Source: Pseudomonadota bacterium
Lineage (GTDB): Bacteria; Myxococcota_A; UBA9160; JADFDR01
Direction of reading: 5' to 3'
DNA: 51,538 nt
NCBI GenBank assembly: GCA_003353845.1
Contig: PIVT01000021.1
Span: forward strand, 1 to 51,538
Below, piece after piece: positions 26,900 through 36,600 of the stretch. The first letter of the stretch is position 1. Each line of letters starts with the position of its first letter. Under the pieces are notes generated by a model, which did not search any database, was not told where the DNA came from, and was given only the letters and a program-made list of their open reading frames with translations. The translations under genes were made by a program, and so were the position numbers.

Positions 26900-28348
26900 C
26901 TAGGTGAGGTATTCGGGGAATTCACCAGCTTTGAGCCTGCGCAGGTACTCATCCAGGTCCACTTTGATTTTTCCGCTGAGCATGACGACGCCCATGATGT
27001 TGGGAAAGGCCATGCCGAGAATCATCAGGTCGGAGAATTCGATGACATTGTGGAGTTCCGAGATGGAGCCCCACAAGATGAAGGCCAGAAAAATTCCCTT
27101 GTAAAACATGATGGAGCGAGTCCCGAAGAGTCGCGCCCAGCACTGCTCGCCGTAATAGCTCCAAGAAATCATCGTGCTGAAGGCGAACAACACAGCGATA
27201 ATGGCGAGAACCGTGGGAAACCAGGGGAAGACCGTGGCGAAGGCATAGGAGGTCATGGAAATACCTTCGCCCGCTTCGGGAGAGCTGTAGGCGCCGGTGC
27301 AGACCAAGATGAGCCCCGTCATGGTGCAGACCACAATGGTGTCGATGAAGGGTTCGAGCAAAGCGACGATGCCTTCGCGAACGGGCTCTTCGGTGGAGGC
27401 CGCGGAATGGGCAATGGAAGCGGAGCCGATGCCCGCTTCGTTGCTGAAGGCTGCGCGGCGGAAGCCCTGAATGATGACACCGACGAAACCGCCCAGACCC
27501 GCTTCAAAACTGAAGGCCGAAGAAAAGATAACGCCCAGTCCTTGGACGAGATTCTGCGCGTTGACCAGCAGAATCCACGAGCCACAAATCAGGTAGGTCC
27601 CACACATAAAGGGAACCAGCAGCGCCGCTACTTGTCCAATGCGTTTAATGCCGCCGACGATCACCAGTCCGACGCCAAAAGCCAGCAAGAGTCCAAAAAA
27701 GATTGCCCCGCTATCGTTGTTCAAGACGGGTATCACCGATGCCATCTGCTTGTAGCTTTGGTTGGCCTGGAACATATTCCCTCCGCCCAGGCTGCCTCCG
27801 ATACACATAATGGCAAACATCACCGCTAACACGCGCCCCAGATGGGCAAGCCCCAGTTCGGTCAGGCCGTCTTGCAAGTAGTGCATGGGGCCGCCCGAAA
27901 CGTGACCGTCATCGCGCACCACGCGGTATTTCTGACCCAGGGTGCACTCGGCAAATTTGGAACTCATGCCCAGGAAGCCCGCCACTACCATCCAGAACAC
28001 GGCACCGGGACCACCCAGTCCCACGGCCACGGCCACGCCCGCGATGTTCCCCAGGCCCACCGTGGCGGATAGGGCCGCGGACAGTGCTTGAAAGTGGCTG
28101 ATCTCTCCACGCTCATCGGGGTGGGAATAGAAACCGCGCACGCAATGCGTGGCGTGGACGAAAGCGCGGATGTTCAAGAATTGAAATTTGAGAGTGAAGT
28201 ACAGCGCACCCAGGGTGAGCCACAGGACGATGAAGGGGATCTGTAATTCGCCCTCGGCGCCGTTGTCCCAAAAGGCGACATCCCAGAAGAGAAACTTGCC
28301 GATAAATCCGTTTATCGTCGGAAGTAAGTTTAGAAAGAACTCTTTCAT
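26900..28348 (-). CDS. Alanine/glycine:sodium symporter (AGCS family)
   Basis: This is a protein of about 482 residues with ten or more hydrophobic segments. The AGCS signatures are clear: SHFQALSAALSATVGLGNIAGVA near the N-terminus, FNEAGIGSASIAHSAA-like sequence (AAFSNEAGIGSASIAHSAAS) in the middle, and a late STMISWSYYGEQCW block. Members import alanine or glycine with Na+ or H+ across the inner membrane. I used the ATG at 28348; a GTG at 28357 adds three residues. It lies 74 bp after speA on the same strand. The exact amino acid is not determinable from the sequence. Confidence 0.93.
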   Translation of the reverse strand: MKEFFLNLLPTINGFIGKFLFWDVAFWDNGAEGELQIPFIVLWLTLGALYFTLKFQFLNIRAFVHATHCVRGFYSHPDERGEISHFQALSAALSATVGLGNIAGVAVAVGLGGPGAVFWMVVAGFLGMSSKFAECTLGQKYRVVRDDGHVSGGPMHYLQDGLTELGLAHLGRVLAVMFAIMCIGGSLGGGNMFQANQSYKQMASVIPVLNNDSGAIFFGLLLAFGVGLVIVGGIKRIGQVAALLVPFMCGTYLICGSWILLVNAQNLVQGLGVIFSSAFSFEAGLGGFVGVIIQGFRRAAFSNEAGIGSASIAHSAASTEEPVREGIVALLEPFIDTIVVCTMTGLILVCTGAYSSPEAGEGISMTSYAFATVFPWFPTVLAIIAVLFAFSTMISWSYYGEQCWARLFGTRSIMFYKGIFLAFILWGSISELHNVIEFSDLMILGMAFPNIMGVVMLSGKIKVDLDEYLRRLKAGEFPEYLT

Positions 28349-28422
28349 GGCCCCCACAGCCCCCCATGCATCATTTTAAAGCAGTGCTTTTTAATCGGTG
28401 GTACCAAAAACTTTGCGTCTGC

Positions 28423-30351
28423 TTACGATACTTCTTCCAGCGAATCTTGCGAAAGATAAGTGTATTCCGTGAGCCCCTGCTCGTAACGACGACGCAGGAG
28501 GGCCGAATCCTCCAAGCTGAGTTGGCCTTTGCGCAGCGCCGTTTCGATGATGCGGCGCACGCGCTCCACCAAGGCTTTCCGGTCGTACTGAACGTAACTC
28601 AAGACTTCGTCGACGCTGTCGCCCTCGACGACGTGTTCGACGCTGTAACTTCCCTCTTCCTCGATGTGAATATGAACGGCATCGGTGTCGCCAAACAAGT
28701 TATGCAGATCCCCGAGAATTTCTTGATAGGCACCGATGAGAAAAACACCAATAAGATAAGGCTGCTTGTTCCAAGCGTGAAGTTCAAGCAAGGGCTTGTC
28801 TTCCTCCTGGCTGATGAAGCGGTTGATTTTTCCATCACTATCGCAAGTGAGGTCGGCAAAGATGCCTTGCCGTGTGGGCTCTTCGTCCAAGCGGTGAATG
28901 GGCATCACCGGGAAGAGCTGGCCTACGGCCCAATGATCGGGAATGGATTGAAATGTGGAGAAGTTGGCGAAGTAGGTATCGGCCAGAGGCTTTTCCAAGA
29001 TGTCGACGTCCTCGGGCGGATTGGGCATTTCGTGCAGGATGCCCAGAATCTTATGGCAGCAGTGCTGAAAGATTTCCTCGGCGCAGGCGCGTTCTTGAAT
29101 GTCGATGACACCCAAATTGAAGAGAGTGTTGGCTTCTTCCTTGAATTGTAGGGCGTCATGGTAGACTTCCTGGGCATTGTCGGTGCTGGCGGTCCGGTAC
29201 ACCTCGGCCAGGTTGTGAAGAATCTTGGGATCCTCTGCGTCGATTGAGGGGATGTCTCTGTCGGCCACATCTCCCATGCCGTTGTTTACACCGAGCACGT
29301 CGAAAATCAGTAGAGAATGATGGGCCGTCATGGCTCGCCCGGACTCGGTGACAATGTCTGGATGTGGCGTGCCGGTTTCATCGCAAACTTCTTGAATGAA
29401 GGACACGACGTCGTTGGCGTACTCCTGCACCGAATAGTTGGTCGAGGAATGGGTGTTGCTTTGCGAGCCATCGTAATCCACCCCCAAGCCGCCACCGGTA
29501 TCAATGAGGGAAGGGCGCGCGCCCAACTGATGAAGGCCTACATAAATGCGACTGGCTTCGCGCAAGGCATCTTTGTGCGCACGGATTTTTGTAATTTGGG
29601 ATCCGATGTGAAAGTGCAGCAACTCGATACAGTCGAGCATGCCCTTCTCTTTGAGCATCTCGATGCCAGCCACGATCTCTCGCGTGCTCAGCCCGAACTT
29701 GGATCGTTCCCCACTGGAGTCCACCCACTTGCCCGCACCCGTGGAAGTGAGTTTGGCGCGCAGTCCAATATGTGGACGAACGCCTAATTCCTCCGCCACC
29801 TTTAATAGTAAAGGCAACTCGCGAAAACGATCGATGACGATGATGGGTCGGCGCCCCAACTTTTGAGCCAGCAAGGCTGTCTCCAGATAGGCGCGATCTT
29901 TATAGCCATTGCAAATGATCAGGGCCTCGGGGGTGTCGAGCAGGGCCAGGGCGATGAGAAGCTCGGGCTTGCTGCCCGCTTCAAGCCCGAGATTTTCGTT
30001 TTTCCCGAGTCGGATCAGTTCCTCGACGACATGCCGCTGCTGATTCACCTTGATGGGGTAGACGCCGCGGAATTTTCCGCGGTACCCGTATTGTGTGGAG
30101 GCGGTGCGAAAGGCACCGGCCAACTCGTGGATGCGCGCTTCGAGTATGTTTGAAAACCGCAGCAATAAAGGAAGGCGCAGGCCGCGGCGTTGGAGGTCAC
30201 GAGTGAGTTCGTACAAGTCCAGGCTGGGGCTATCGTCCTGGCCGTCCCCGCGCACTTCCAGATGCCCATTGGCGCGAATGCCAAAGAAGCCCGCGCTCCA
30301 AGCGGGAACATTGTAAAGCTCCAGGCTGTCTTTCACCGACCACTTGCTCAA
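28423..30351 (-). CDS. speA: Biosynthetic arginine decarboxylase
   Basis: This is a 642-residue fold-type III PLP decarboxylase that converts arginine to agmatine, the first step of the agmatine route to putrescine. The PLP lysine is Lys101 in GVYPIKVNQQRHVVEEL. Other family marks are ICNGYKDRAYLETALLA, HFHIGSQI, DTGGGLGVDYDGSQS and VTESGRAMTAHHSLL. Length matches E. coli SpeA (about 658). The N-terminus YNVPAWSAGFFGI is also typical. It starts 69 bp after hisS. Further polyamine genes (speB, aguA/aguB) are not in the window. Confidence 0.96.
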   Translation of the reverse strand: MSKWSVKDSLELYNVPAWSAGFFGIRANGHLEVRGDGQDDSPSLDLYELTRDLQRRGLRLPLLLRFSNILEARIHELAGAFRTASTQYGYRGKFRGVYPIKVNQQRHVVEELIRLGKNENLGLEAGSKPELLIALALLDTPEALIICNGYKDRAYLETALLAQKLGRRPIIVIDRFRELPLLLKVAEELGVRPHIGLRAKLTSTGAGKWVDSSGERSKFGLSTREIVAGIEMLKEKGMLDCIELLHFHIGSQITKIRAHKDALREASRIYVGLHQLGARPSLIDTGGGLGVDYDGSQSNTHSSTNYSVQEYANDVVSFIQEVCDETGTPHPDIVTESGRAMTAHHSLLIFDVLGVNNGMGDVADRDIPSIDAEDPKILHNLAEVYRTASTDNAQEVYHDALQFKEEANTLFNLGVIDIQERACAEEIFQHCCHKILGILHEMPNPPEDVDILEKPLADTYFANFSTFQSIPDHWAVGQLFPVMPIHRLDEEPTRQGIFADLTCDSDGKINRFISQEEDKPLLELHAWNKQPYLIGVFLIGAYQEILGDLHNLFGDTDAVHIHIEEEGSYSVEHVVEGDSVDEVLSYVQYDRKALVERVRRIIETALRKGQLSLEDSALLRRRYEQGLTEYTYLSQDSLEEVS

Positions 30352-30420
30352 GGTTCTTGCTCCGATACTGGCCTGTTCCCGGCCCTATGCTTGGCTGAGG
30401 AACCTGTATGAAAGCTGGTT

Positions 30421-31716
30421 TTAGTCCAGGGAAAGAGAGTCGGGAAGGGGGACATCGCATTCTTCTCCGGACTGAAGATTGCGCAAGCGCGCCACCCCTC
30501 GCCCCACTTCGTCAGAACCCAAGAGATAGAGTTCCTGTGCCCCGGAGGTCTCAGCATCGCTGAATACTCGTCGCAGTTTTTTCTTGGCCATGACCAGTTC
30601 GACCGACTTGCCCTGGGCACGAAGCTGCGTCGCCAATCGGGCGGCGGCAGGGCGCTGCTCCTCCTCGAAAGGGAAGATCATGGCATCGATACAACGCACG
30701 CAGTCGGGTAGGAGTCCCTCATCCTGCAGCAGTTCCGCGATGACCACATCGCCAAAGCCGAAGCCTACAGCCGGTGTGGCGGGTCCCCCTAGTGTTTCCA
30801 GCAGGCGGTTGTAGCGTCCGCCCCCGCAGATGGCTCGCAGGCTGCCGCGCGCGTCAAATCCCTCAAAAACAATGCCCGTGTAATAAGCCAGACCTCGGAC
30901 AATGGAAGCGTCGAAGACCACGTGCTCCATGACGCCATAACCTTGAAGCAGGTCAAAGAGCTGGCGGAGTTGCGCAATGGCCGCCGAGTCTTGCGGAGCC
31001 CGCGCCGCCGCCTCCTCAAAGTCTTTGATCTCCAACAAGCTGACGGTTTCTTCGGCCTCGGCCTGACTCAATCCCACGTCCCCATTGGGGTCGCTGAGCT
31101 GATCGATGACGGCTTCTTTGCCGATCTTGTCGAGCTTGTCGATGATGACGCACAGGGGCGCAAAAGCGTCAGGACGTTGTTTGAGCACACCCTCCAAGAG
31201 GGTCTCTTCCAACAGGGCGCGACTGTTGACGCGGATCTTCACCTGGCCATCGCCCAGCCCCACTCGCTGAAGCAGGCTGAAAATGGCGGCGATGAGTTCG
31301 GCTTCGGCGTTGACGCTCTCCTCGCCCCAAATATCCATATTCCATTGGAAATGCTCGCGTTTTCGTCCGCGTGTCATGCGTTCATAGCGCCAATTCTGGG
31401 TGACGGCGAACCAGCGCAGGGGGTACTTGAGCTGCTTGTGACGGGCCAGGACCATGCGGGCGATGGACGGCGTCATTTCGGGGCGCAGGGCCAGGCGGCG
31501 CTCGTGCAGTTCGAAGTGGTAGAGCTGGTCAACGATTTCCTCGCCCGCCTTGCGGGTGAAGAGCTCTTCGTGCTCGACGATGGGGGCATCCACTTCTTCG
31601 AAGGCGAAGCAGCGGGCCACTTCGCGAAAATGGGCGAAGAGCCAGGAACGCAGACGCATATCGTCCGGGTAGAAGTCGCGGGTGCCGCGCACGGCTTGTA
31701 GGTCTTTGGAAGTCAC
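30421..31716 (-). CDS. hisS: Histidyl-tRNA synthetase
   Basis: This class II aminoacyl-tRNA synthetase has about 431 residues. Visible are VRGTRDFYPDDM, the motif-2 region WRYERMTRGRKREHFQWNMDIWG, the histidine loop GLAYYTGIVFEGFDARG, motif 3 (CGGGRYNRL) and the C-terminal anticodon-binding domain (QLRAQGKSVELV). The frame is open to an ATG at 31851, which would add 45 Arg/Ser/Pro-rich residues. Relatives begin about seven residues before VRGTRDF, so I chose the GTG at 31716, which gives the family length; a TTG lies directly before it. The ribosome site is weak. It is divergent from the lipoprotein gene. Confidence 0.9.
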   Translation of the reverse strand: MTSKDLQAVRGTRDFYPDDMRLRSWLFAHFREVARCFAFEEVDAPIVEHEELFTRKAGEEIVDQLYHFELHERRLALRPEMTPSIARMVLARHKQLKYPLRWFAVTQNWRYERMTRGRKREHFQWNMDIWGEESVNAEAELIAAIFSLLQRVGLGDGQVKIRVNSRALLEETLLEGVLKQRPDAFAPLCVIIDKLDKIGKEAVIDQLSDPNGDVGLSQAEAEETVSLLEIKDFEEAAARAPQDSAAIAQLRQLFDLLQGYGVMEHVVFDASIVRGLAYYTGIVFEGFDARGSLRAICGGGRYNRLLETLGGPATPAVGFGFGDVVIAELLQDEGLLPDCVRCIDAMIFPFEEEQRPAAARLATQLRAQGKSVELVMAKKKLRRVFSDAETSGAQELYLLGSDEVGRGVARLRNLQSGEECDVPLPDSLSLD

Positions 31717-31899
31717 CAACCTAGAATAACCGCTTTCCCGCCTTTTGCCGGGCGAAACCGAGGGGCAGGCCTTTGAAGGTGTGGCAAATGCATTACTGTC
31801 TAGCCCGAGTTTTGGACGGGCTGTTAATCGGGTCCGAATAGTTTTTGACATTTCTTGGTTTTACTTTGGTTTTGCGCGTGAGCCGCGCGTGGAGGATTC

Positions 31900-33228
31900 A
31901 TGCTTTTAAAAGTGGGTCAATTGTTAGTTTGTGGTGCTTTGGTTTCAAGTCTTGTCGCCTGTGGCGGAGAAGAAGAAAAGAAGACGAGCCCAGCGGAAAA
32001 GCCAGCGGCAGAGGAGCCCGCGGCCGCGCCCGCAGCACCGCCCATTGCCGATGATTTGGATCATGGATTGATGATGAGTCTCTCCGCTTTTGCGGTGTCG
32101 CCCGAGGGCAAGGTGCTGTACGAGCCACAACCGGCCAAGTTGATCATGGTCGCGCGGCGCGGCGGCCAGTGGGAATCGCGCGAACTGGTGGATCCCGACA
32201 GCAATGTGTTCCACAAGGCGATGCTCTACACCACGCCCGCTGGCCAGTCCGGCGTGCTCACCTTGGGCGGGACGGCGGCGGCGCTCAAGTTCTGGCAGAA
32301 GGGCGCGGAGCCCCAGACCCTCTGGACCAAGGATTTTGGTGGCAAGTTCAGCCGCATGCGCGATGCCGAAGTGGGAGATTTGTTTGGCGAAGGCAGCGCC
32401 GACATTGCTGTGGCGACGCACGACCAGGGTGTAGTGGCCCTGGTGAGCCCGCAGGCAGATGGCAGCTTCAGCGTGACGGAGATCGATCAGAAACCCAACA
32501 CGTTCGTGCATGAAATTGAAATCGGGGACATGGACGGAGACGGTACACTTGAGATCTACGCTACACCCAGCGCTCCCAATAAGATGGACGGTAAACCGCA
32601 GCCAGGCTCCGTGGTGCGTTACGTGCCCTCCCAAAAGGGAACCGAGACAGTGGGGGAAGGGACAGTAGAAGGCCCGGTAGTAGAAGGCCCAGTGGTAGTG
32701 GCCGATCTGGGAGATCGTCACGCCAAAGAGATCTTGGTTGAGGATATGGACGGGGACGGAGTGGACGAACTCTACGTATCTATTGAAGAACCGACGGAAA
32801 TTCGCCGCTACCTGAGCGGGACAGATCCGGCTGGGGGCACTTTAGTCACCAAGCTGGACGACAAATTGACCCGATTCCTCACCGCCGGTGATGTGGACGG
32901 CGACGGCAAGCTGGAGTTGGTGGCTGCCGGATATAAGAGTGGACTGTGGTTGTTGACTCCCGGTGCCAACCAAGAAGACTCGTGGCAGAAAACTTCCATC
33001 GACACGGAATCGGGTGGATTTGAGCATGCTTCGGTCCTGACAGATTTGGATGGAGATGGAAAAGACGAACTGTATGTAGCCAGTGATACCCATGGGGAGT
33101 TACGCCGCTATATTTGGACAGATAGCGGAATTTCACGAGAGGTGATCTACAAGCATGAGGTCAGGGGGTCCGCACTTGTATGGAACGTCATGCCGATTCC
33201 AGTGGAGCACATCCCGGTGGAATGGTAA
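31900..33228 (+). CDS. Lipoprotein with FG-GAP/VCBS-type DxDGDG repeats
   Basis: This is a 442-residue protein. The N-terminus has a lipoprotein signal peptide with the lipobox LVAC (lipidated Cys21), followed by an acidic, Ala/Pro-rich linker (about 22-50). The body is a beta-propeller-like repeat protein. Four calcium-loop motifs, D-x-D-G-D-G, start near residues 211, 282, 330 and 382, each followed by a short strand such as LEIYATP or DELYVS. This pattern fits FG-GAP/VCBS repeats, which usually bind calcium and serve in adhesion or as surface scaffolds. GGAGG lies 4 nt before the ATG. No enzymatic motif is seen, so its role is unknown. It precedes the giant DUF1302 protein on the same strand, separated by 415 bp. 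Confidence 0.82.
   Translation: MLLKVGQLLVCGALVSSLVACGGEEEKKTSPAEKPAAEEPAAAPAAPPIADDLDHGLMMSLSAFAVSPEGKVLYEPQPAKLIMVARRGGQWESRELVDPDSNVFHKAMLYTTPAGQSGVLTLGGTAAALKFWQKGAEPQTLWTKDFGGKFSRMRDAEVGDLFGEGSADIAVATHDQGVVALVSPQADGSFSVTEIDQKPNTFVHEIEIGDMDGDGTLEIYATPSAPNKMDGKPQPGSVVRYVPSQKGTETVGEGTVEGPVVEGPVVVADLGDRHAKEILVEDMDGDGVDELYVSIEEPTEIRRYLSGTDPAGGTLVTKLDDKLTRFLTAGDVDGDGKLELVAAGYKSGLWLLTPGANQEDSWQKTSIDTESGGFEHASVLTDLDGDGKDELYVASDTHGELRRYIWTDSGISREVIYKHEVRGSALVWNVMPIPVEHIPVEW
32665..32694 (+). repeat. 15-bp tandem duplication in the lipoprotein gene
   Basis: Two adjacent 15-bp units match at 13 of 15 positions and encode V-E-G-P-V twice. The duplication is in frame and sits between the first and second calcium-loop motifs. 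Confidence 0.75.
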
Positions 33229-33340
33229 TTGCTTACAGCATCCTAGTAGCGAGCTACGGCTCCTTAGTTACACCAGAGGTAATATACGGCAAAACTGGGG
33301 TATGGGGATTGTTACCCTCACCTGGCACCTGCTTGGGATC

Positions 33341-33430
33341 GATAGAAAGTAGATAGAAATCGATCTAAAATAGATAGAAAATTGGAACTTATAGGAAAAA
33401 TAGTACCTATTGATAGACCTGCAGATAGAC
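33341..33430 (+). repeat. Five copies of GATAGA upstream of the DUF1302 gene
   Basis: GATAGA occurs at 33341, 33352, 33373, 33412 and 33424. The first three are 11 and 21 bp apart, close to one and two helical turns, and each is followed by AA. The last two are 12 bp apart and each is followed by C. Confidence 0.7.
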
Positions 33431-33486
33431 TAAGCGGGGGGGAGGGCAGCCAAATGGCCGTCTTGCCAAACGTTTGCATTGAGCAT

Positions 33487-33504
33487 GTGTTTACAGTGTT
33501 TACA
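33487..33504 (+). repeat. 9-bp tandem duplication
   Basis: GTGTTTACA is repeated twice without a gap, and GTG follows the second copy. Confidence 0.85.
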
Positions 33505-33525
33505 GTGAGTTTGTGAAGAGTGTGC

Positions 33526-33550
33526 GCTGAGTTTGAGAGCTGAGTTTGAG
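33526..33550 (+). repeat. 13-bp-period tandem duplication
   Basis: GCTGAGTTTGAG occurs at 33526-33537 and again at 33539-33550, separated by a single A. Confidence 0.85.
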
Positions 33551-33589
33551 CCTGATCCCATTTCAGAAAAAATCAGGTGAATCGGCTAG

Positions 33590-33610
33590 TTTGAATTTGT
33601 TTTGAATTTG
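33590..33610 (+). repeat. 11-bp-period tandem duplication
   Basis: TTTGAATTTG occurs at 33590-33599 and 33601-33610, about 35 bp before the DUF1302 start codon. Confidence 0.85.
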
Positions 33611-33643
33611 TAGAGAGCAGCTAACGAAAGAAAGAGGTGAACA

Positions 33644-36600
33644 ATGGTCGTTGGGGCGACGCTTCCGGTATCCGAGCAAAAGCACAGCCATCGTTTCCAA
33701 TCACTCCTCATCGCGGTGCTCGCACTGGCGACTGCAGTAGCAGGGTTTGCAAAGCCATCCCTGGCTTGGGAGTCCGCAGAAGGGCGTGTGCAAGTACACG
33801 GTTTCGGAGAAGTCCAGCTTCGAACCATGAACGAAGACCTCAGTGACCAATGGGACCTGGCGCAGTGGTACAACATTCTCAATGTTGAGATCGAGGCCGA
33901 CCTTCTTCCCGAGGGCCTCGGGTTCATTGAACGCGCCACGGCCTTCGTTCGCTTGGAAGCTCGATACGATTGTGTGTACAGCGATGGTTGCGGCGCTTTT
34001 AATCCCGGCTCTTACAGCACCAGTGATAGGCGACTCGCAGAGCGCATGAGAGACGCCAAGCGCAGCGGCTATGCCGGGGACCGCTTGGTGATGACGGACG
34101 GCCACGGAACAGACACACGTTTCTACCATGGTGTGGATGTCGCCAATGTTGAGAATTGGGAAGGCTACATCAACCCGTTGCCAGGTGAGTTCCTGAATGC
34201 GCAGACACCCATCAATACCAGCTCGCAATCTTCTGGCTCCAGTGAGCCGGCCCGTGCTTGGCAGTTGCCTGGTATCGGATCCGTTTTTGTCATGAATGGT
34301 TCAGACAATGTTCCTTTTGATGAGACAGTGACGCATCAAGTCACCGGAGCACCCGTCGGCACGGCAGTCGGTCCCGACGGGATCGCTGGAACTGAAGATG
34401 ACGGAATGAGTGATGACGCCATTTATTATGTGTTTGAAGACTATCTGGATTACGAATTTGCCTTGCAGAAAATCAAGGGTCCCGAAGCGGGCAACGGCAC
34501 GCGCCTCATGTTCATTGACTTCCAGGACATTAATTCCATCGGTGACTTGAACGATAAAGCCAACCCGTGGCGTGGCTACTGGGATTACTATCGCCACCAG
34601 CGTGCGGGAGACAAGAACCCCCTCTTGGGCAGGGATAACTATGACACGCAGGTCTACTTGACCAATGGTAGCCTCAATCCCAATGGCCCAGGCGATCCCG
34701 ATAATGGCTTCCCAAATCCTCCTTGCGCAGCTGGAGCGATTAACGCCGGGCCTAACGGGGGTTGCCCCATTGAATGGCGTAACGGTGCTTCCGGATATAG
34801 TACGGCCCGCCTGGTGACCTGGACCGGCTTGTCCGATTATCCTTTCGGTCGCCATGTTCTGAGCCAAGGATATGGTCAGGGCGAACGTCCTTTCCGTCCC
34901 GCTCCATTTCTTGGCAACACCGATAAGAAAGTGCGTGGTGAGGCTCAAGGCCTTTACTATCCCAACGCCGGTTTGCAGCGCCTGCTCAAAGAGTACGGCA
35001 GTGACTTGAAGGACTACGACCAAAACTTTTCTGAAGATGACCTCAAGTGGAATCGCGGTGCCAGTCAGGATCAGACCAAAGAGTTGAAAGAAGCCTATGT
35101 CGATCTAGAAATGATGGAGGGTCGACTGTGGATGCGTTTGGGCAAGCAAAGCATTGTTTGGGGGAAGACTGAACTTTTCCGAACGACGGATCAGTTCAAT
35201 CCACAAGACTTCACCATGTCGACGATCCCGGATTTGGAAGCTTCGCGCATTGCACTTTGGTCCGGGCGCTTTATTTATTCGCTTTACGAAGTAGGCCCCT
35301 TGGACGATGTTCGACTTGAATTTGCAGTGAATACAGATGAGTTTGTCCAGGCCGATCTCGGCCGCTGCGGTGAGCCCTTCGTGCCCGACGTTGCCTGCGG
35401 CATTGCGACGGGTTATCTGGCACACGGTTTTGCCGCCCTGGGTTTGGCGGGTACCACGAAGCCAGAGGATCCATGGGATGATACTGACGGGATTGAAACG
35501 GGAGAGCGCATCGAGTTTCGCTGGGATCGCTTTAGCTTTGCCTTGACTCATTTCAATGGATACGACGATTTCCCACATCCCGATCGTTTCTTTACCTATT
35601 CCCGCTCTGTGGATGTCAACACGGGCATGCCCCTCAGGGCTTTCGCCGTGGACGGTTGTGACCCCGACAATGGCATCACCGCGGGTTGCTTGGGCTACAT
35701 CTCCGCGGAAAAAGAACAAGAGTACAGAGAGTATCGGATGGACAACATTGTTGGAGTTGATGAGAATGGAGCTCTTATTAGCTCCAACCTCCTCTTCAAC
35801 CAGCCATGGCTCGCGCCAGACTTCTTGGAGCTTGAAGAAGCCGAGGAAGCCTATTTAGCGAGAAAAGAAGACGTCCTGAACAATGCCACTACCAACCAGC
35901 AGCTTTTCGCCATGGGTTGTGCCATCACCTATGGTGCCCTGCGCAATATGAACAATAATGTGTTTGGTCTCGATTGGGATTGTGGTGCAGGTGCATTGAC
36001 CACAGAGCACATGTCGTCCATTACGCAGGGCAAGTCTTATGATTCACAGTTGGCCACCTCGTGGCTTTTTGCAGGATCGAACTTTTCGCAACTTCGTATT
36101 ACGGTTGGCGGTCTCGGTTTGGATCCAACCGGTGGCGCCCCATTGGCGCAATCGGGCCGCATCAAGCAGCAATATCAATCGATTCTTCTCGACCCGGGAG
36201 CAGCAGCCAGTCAAACACTGATCTCGGTAATGGTTCCACTGAACACGAGTGACAATGATTGGGATCCTTGTGATGAATACAATGGAAACCTCAACGGCAA
36301 GCTCGACAGGGCAACCGCTGACGCCCAGCAAAGAGCCTGCGCTTTGGGTACAACCGCGGAAACCGCGCTTCGCATAGGCGCACTGGACGACACTTTGAGT
36401 GCAGAACAGGAAGCGCTTATCGGCTGTGGTCCTTTTTATGGCCAGTATCGCTTTGCTGCGCATTTTAGTGACATGATCACCCCTGGTGGAGGCCCGGGTC
36501 AACCCAGGAGGCACTACTTTGCACAGCAGATTGCTGGGGGTTGCGATATCGGTGGTGTCGATTTGCTCAATGCTGAGGCTTCGGTTTTGTTGCAGTCATG

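Larger units (their letters stand above)
33229..33643. other. Gene-free 415-bp stretch with many short repeats
   Basis: I see no plausible coding frame between the lipoprotein stop and the DUF1302 start. The stretch holds a scattered GATAGA repeat, three separate short tandem duplications with periods of 9, 13 and 11 bp, and an inverted repeat CCTGAT/ATCAGG at 33551-33556 and 33572-33577. A ribosome site (GAGGTG) lies just before the ATG at 33644. I could not place a convincing sigma-70 promoter. Confidence 0.7.

Noticed and set aside
26756-27829. A 357-codon open frame on the plus strand
   Set aside because: It is antisense to the AGCS symporter (and the end of the LLM gene), has no family features and a composition typical of a shadow frame.
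28366-29151. A 261-codon open frame on the plus strand
   Set aside because: It is antisense to speA and reflects codon bias on the opposite strand.
30922-31701. A 259-codon open frame on the plus strand
   Set aside because: It is antisense to hisS; no recognisable domain.
31845-31850. A perfect TTGACA as -35 box of the lipoprotein gene
   Set aside because: No acceptable -10 box lies 16-18 bp downstream; the T-rich sequence that follows has only TACTTT at 11 bp.
31945-32721. A 258-codon open frame on the minus strand
   Set aside because: It is antisense to the lipoprotein gene, which has a lipobox, a good ribosome site and repeat motifs.
33229-33643. A CRISPR array or iteron origin in the repeat-rich gap
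   Set aside because: The repeats differ in sequence and period, are too short, and no cas or replication gene is nearby.
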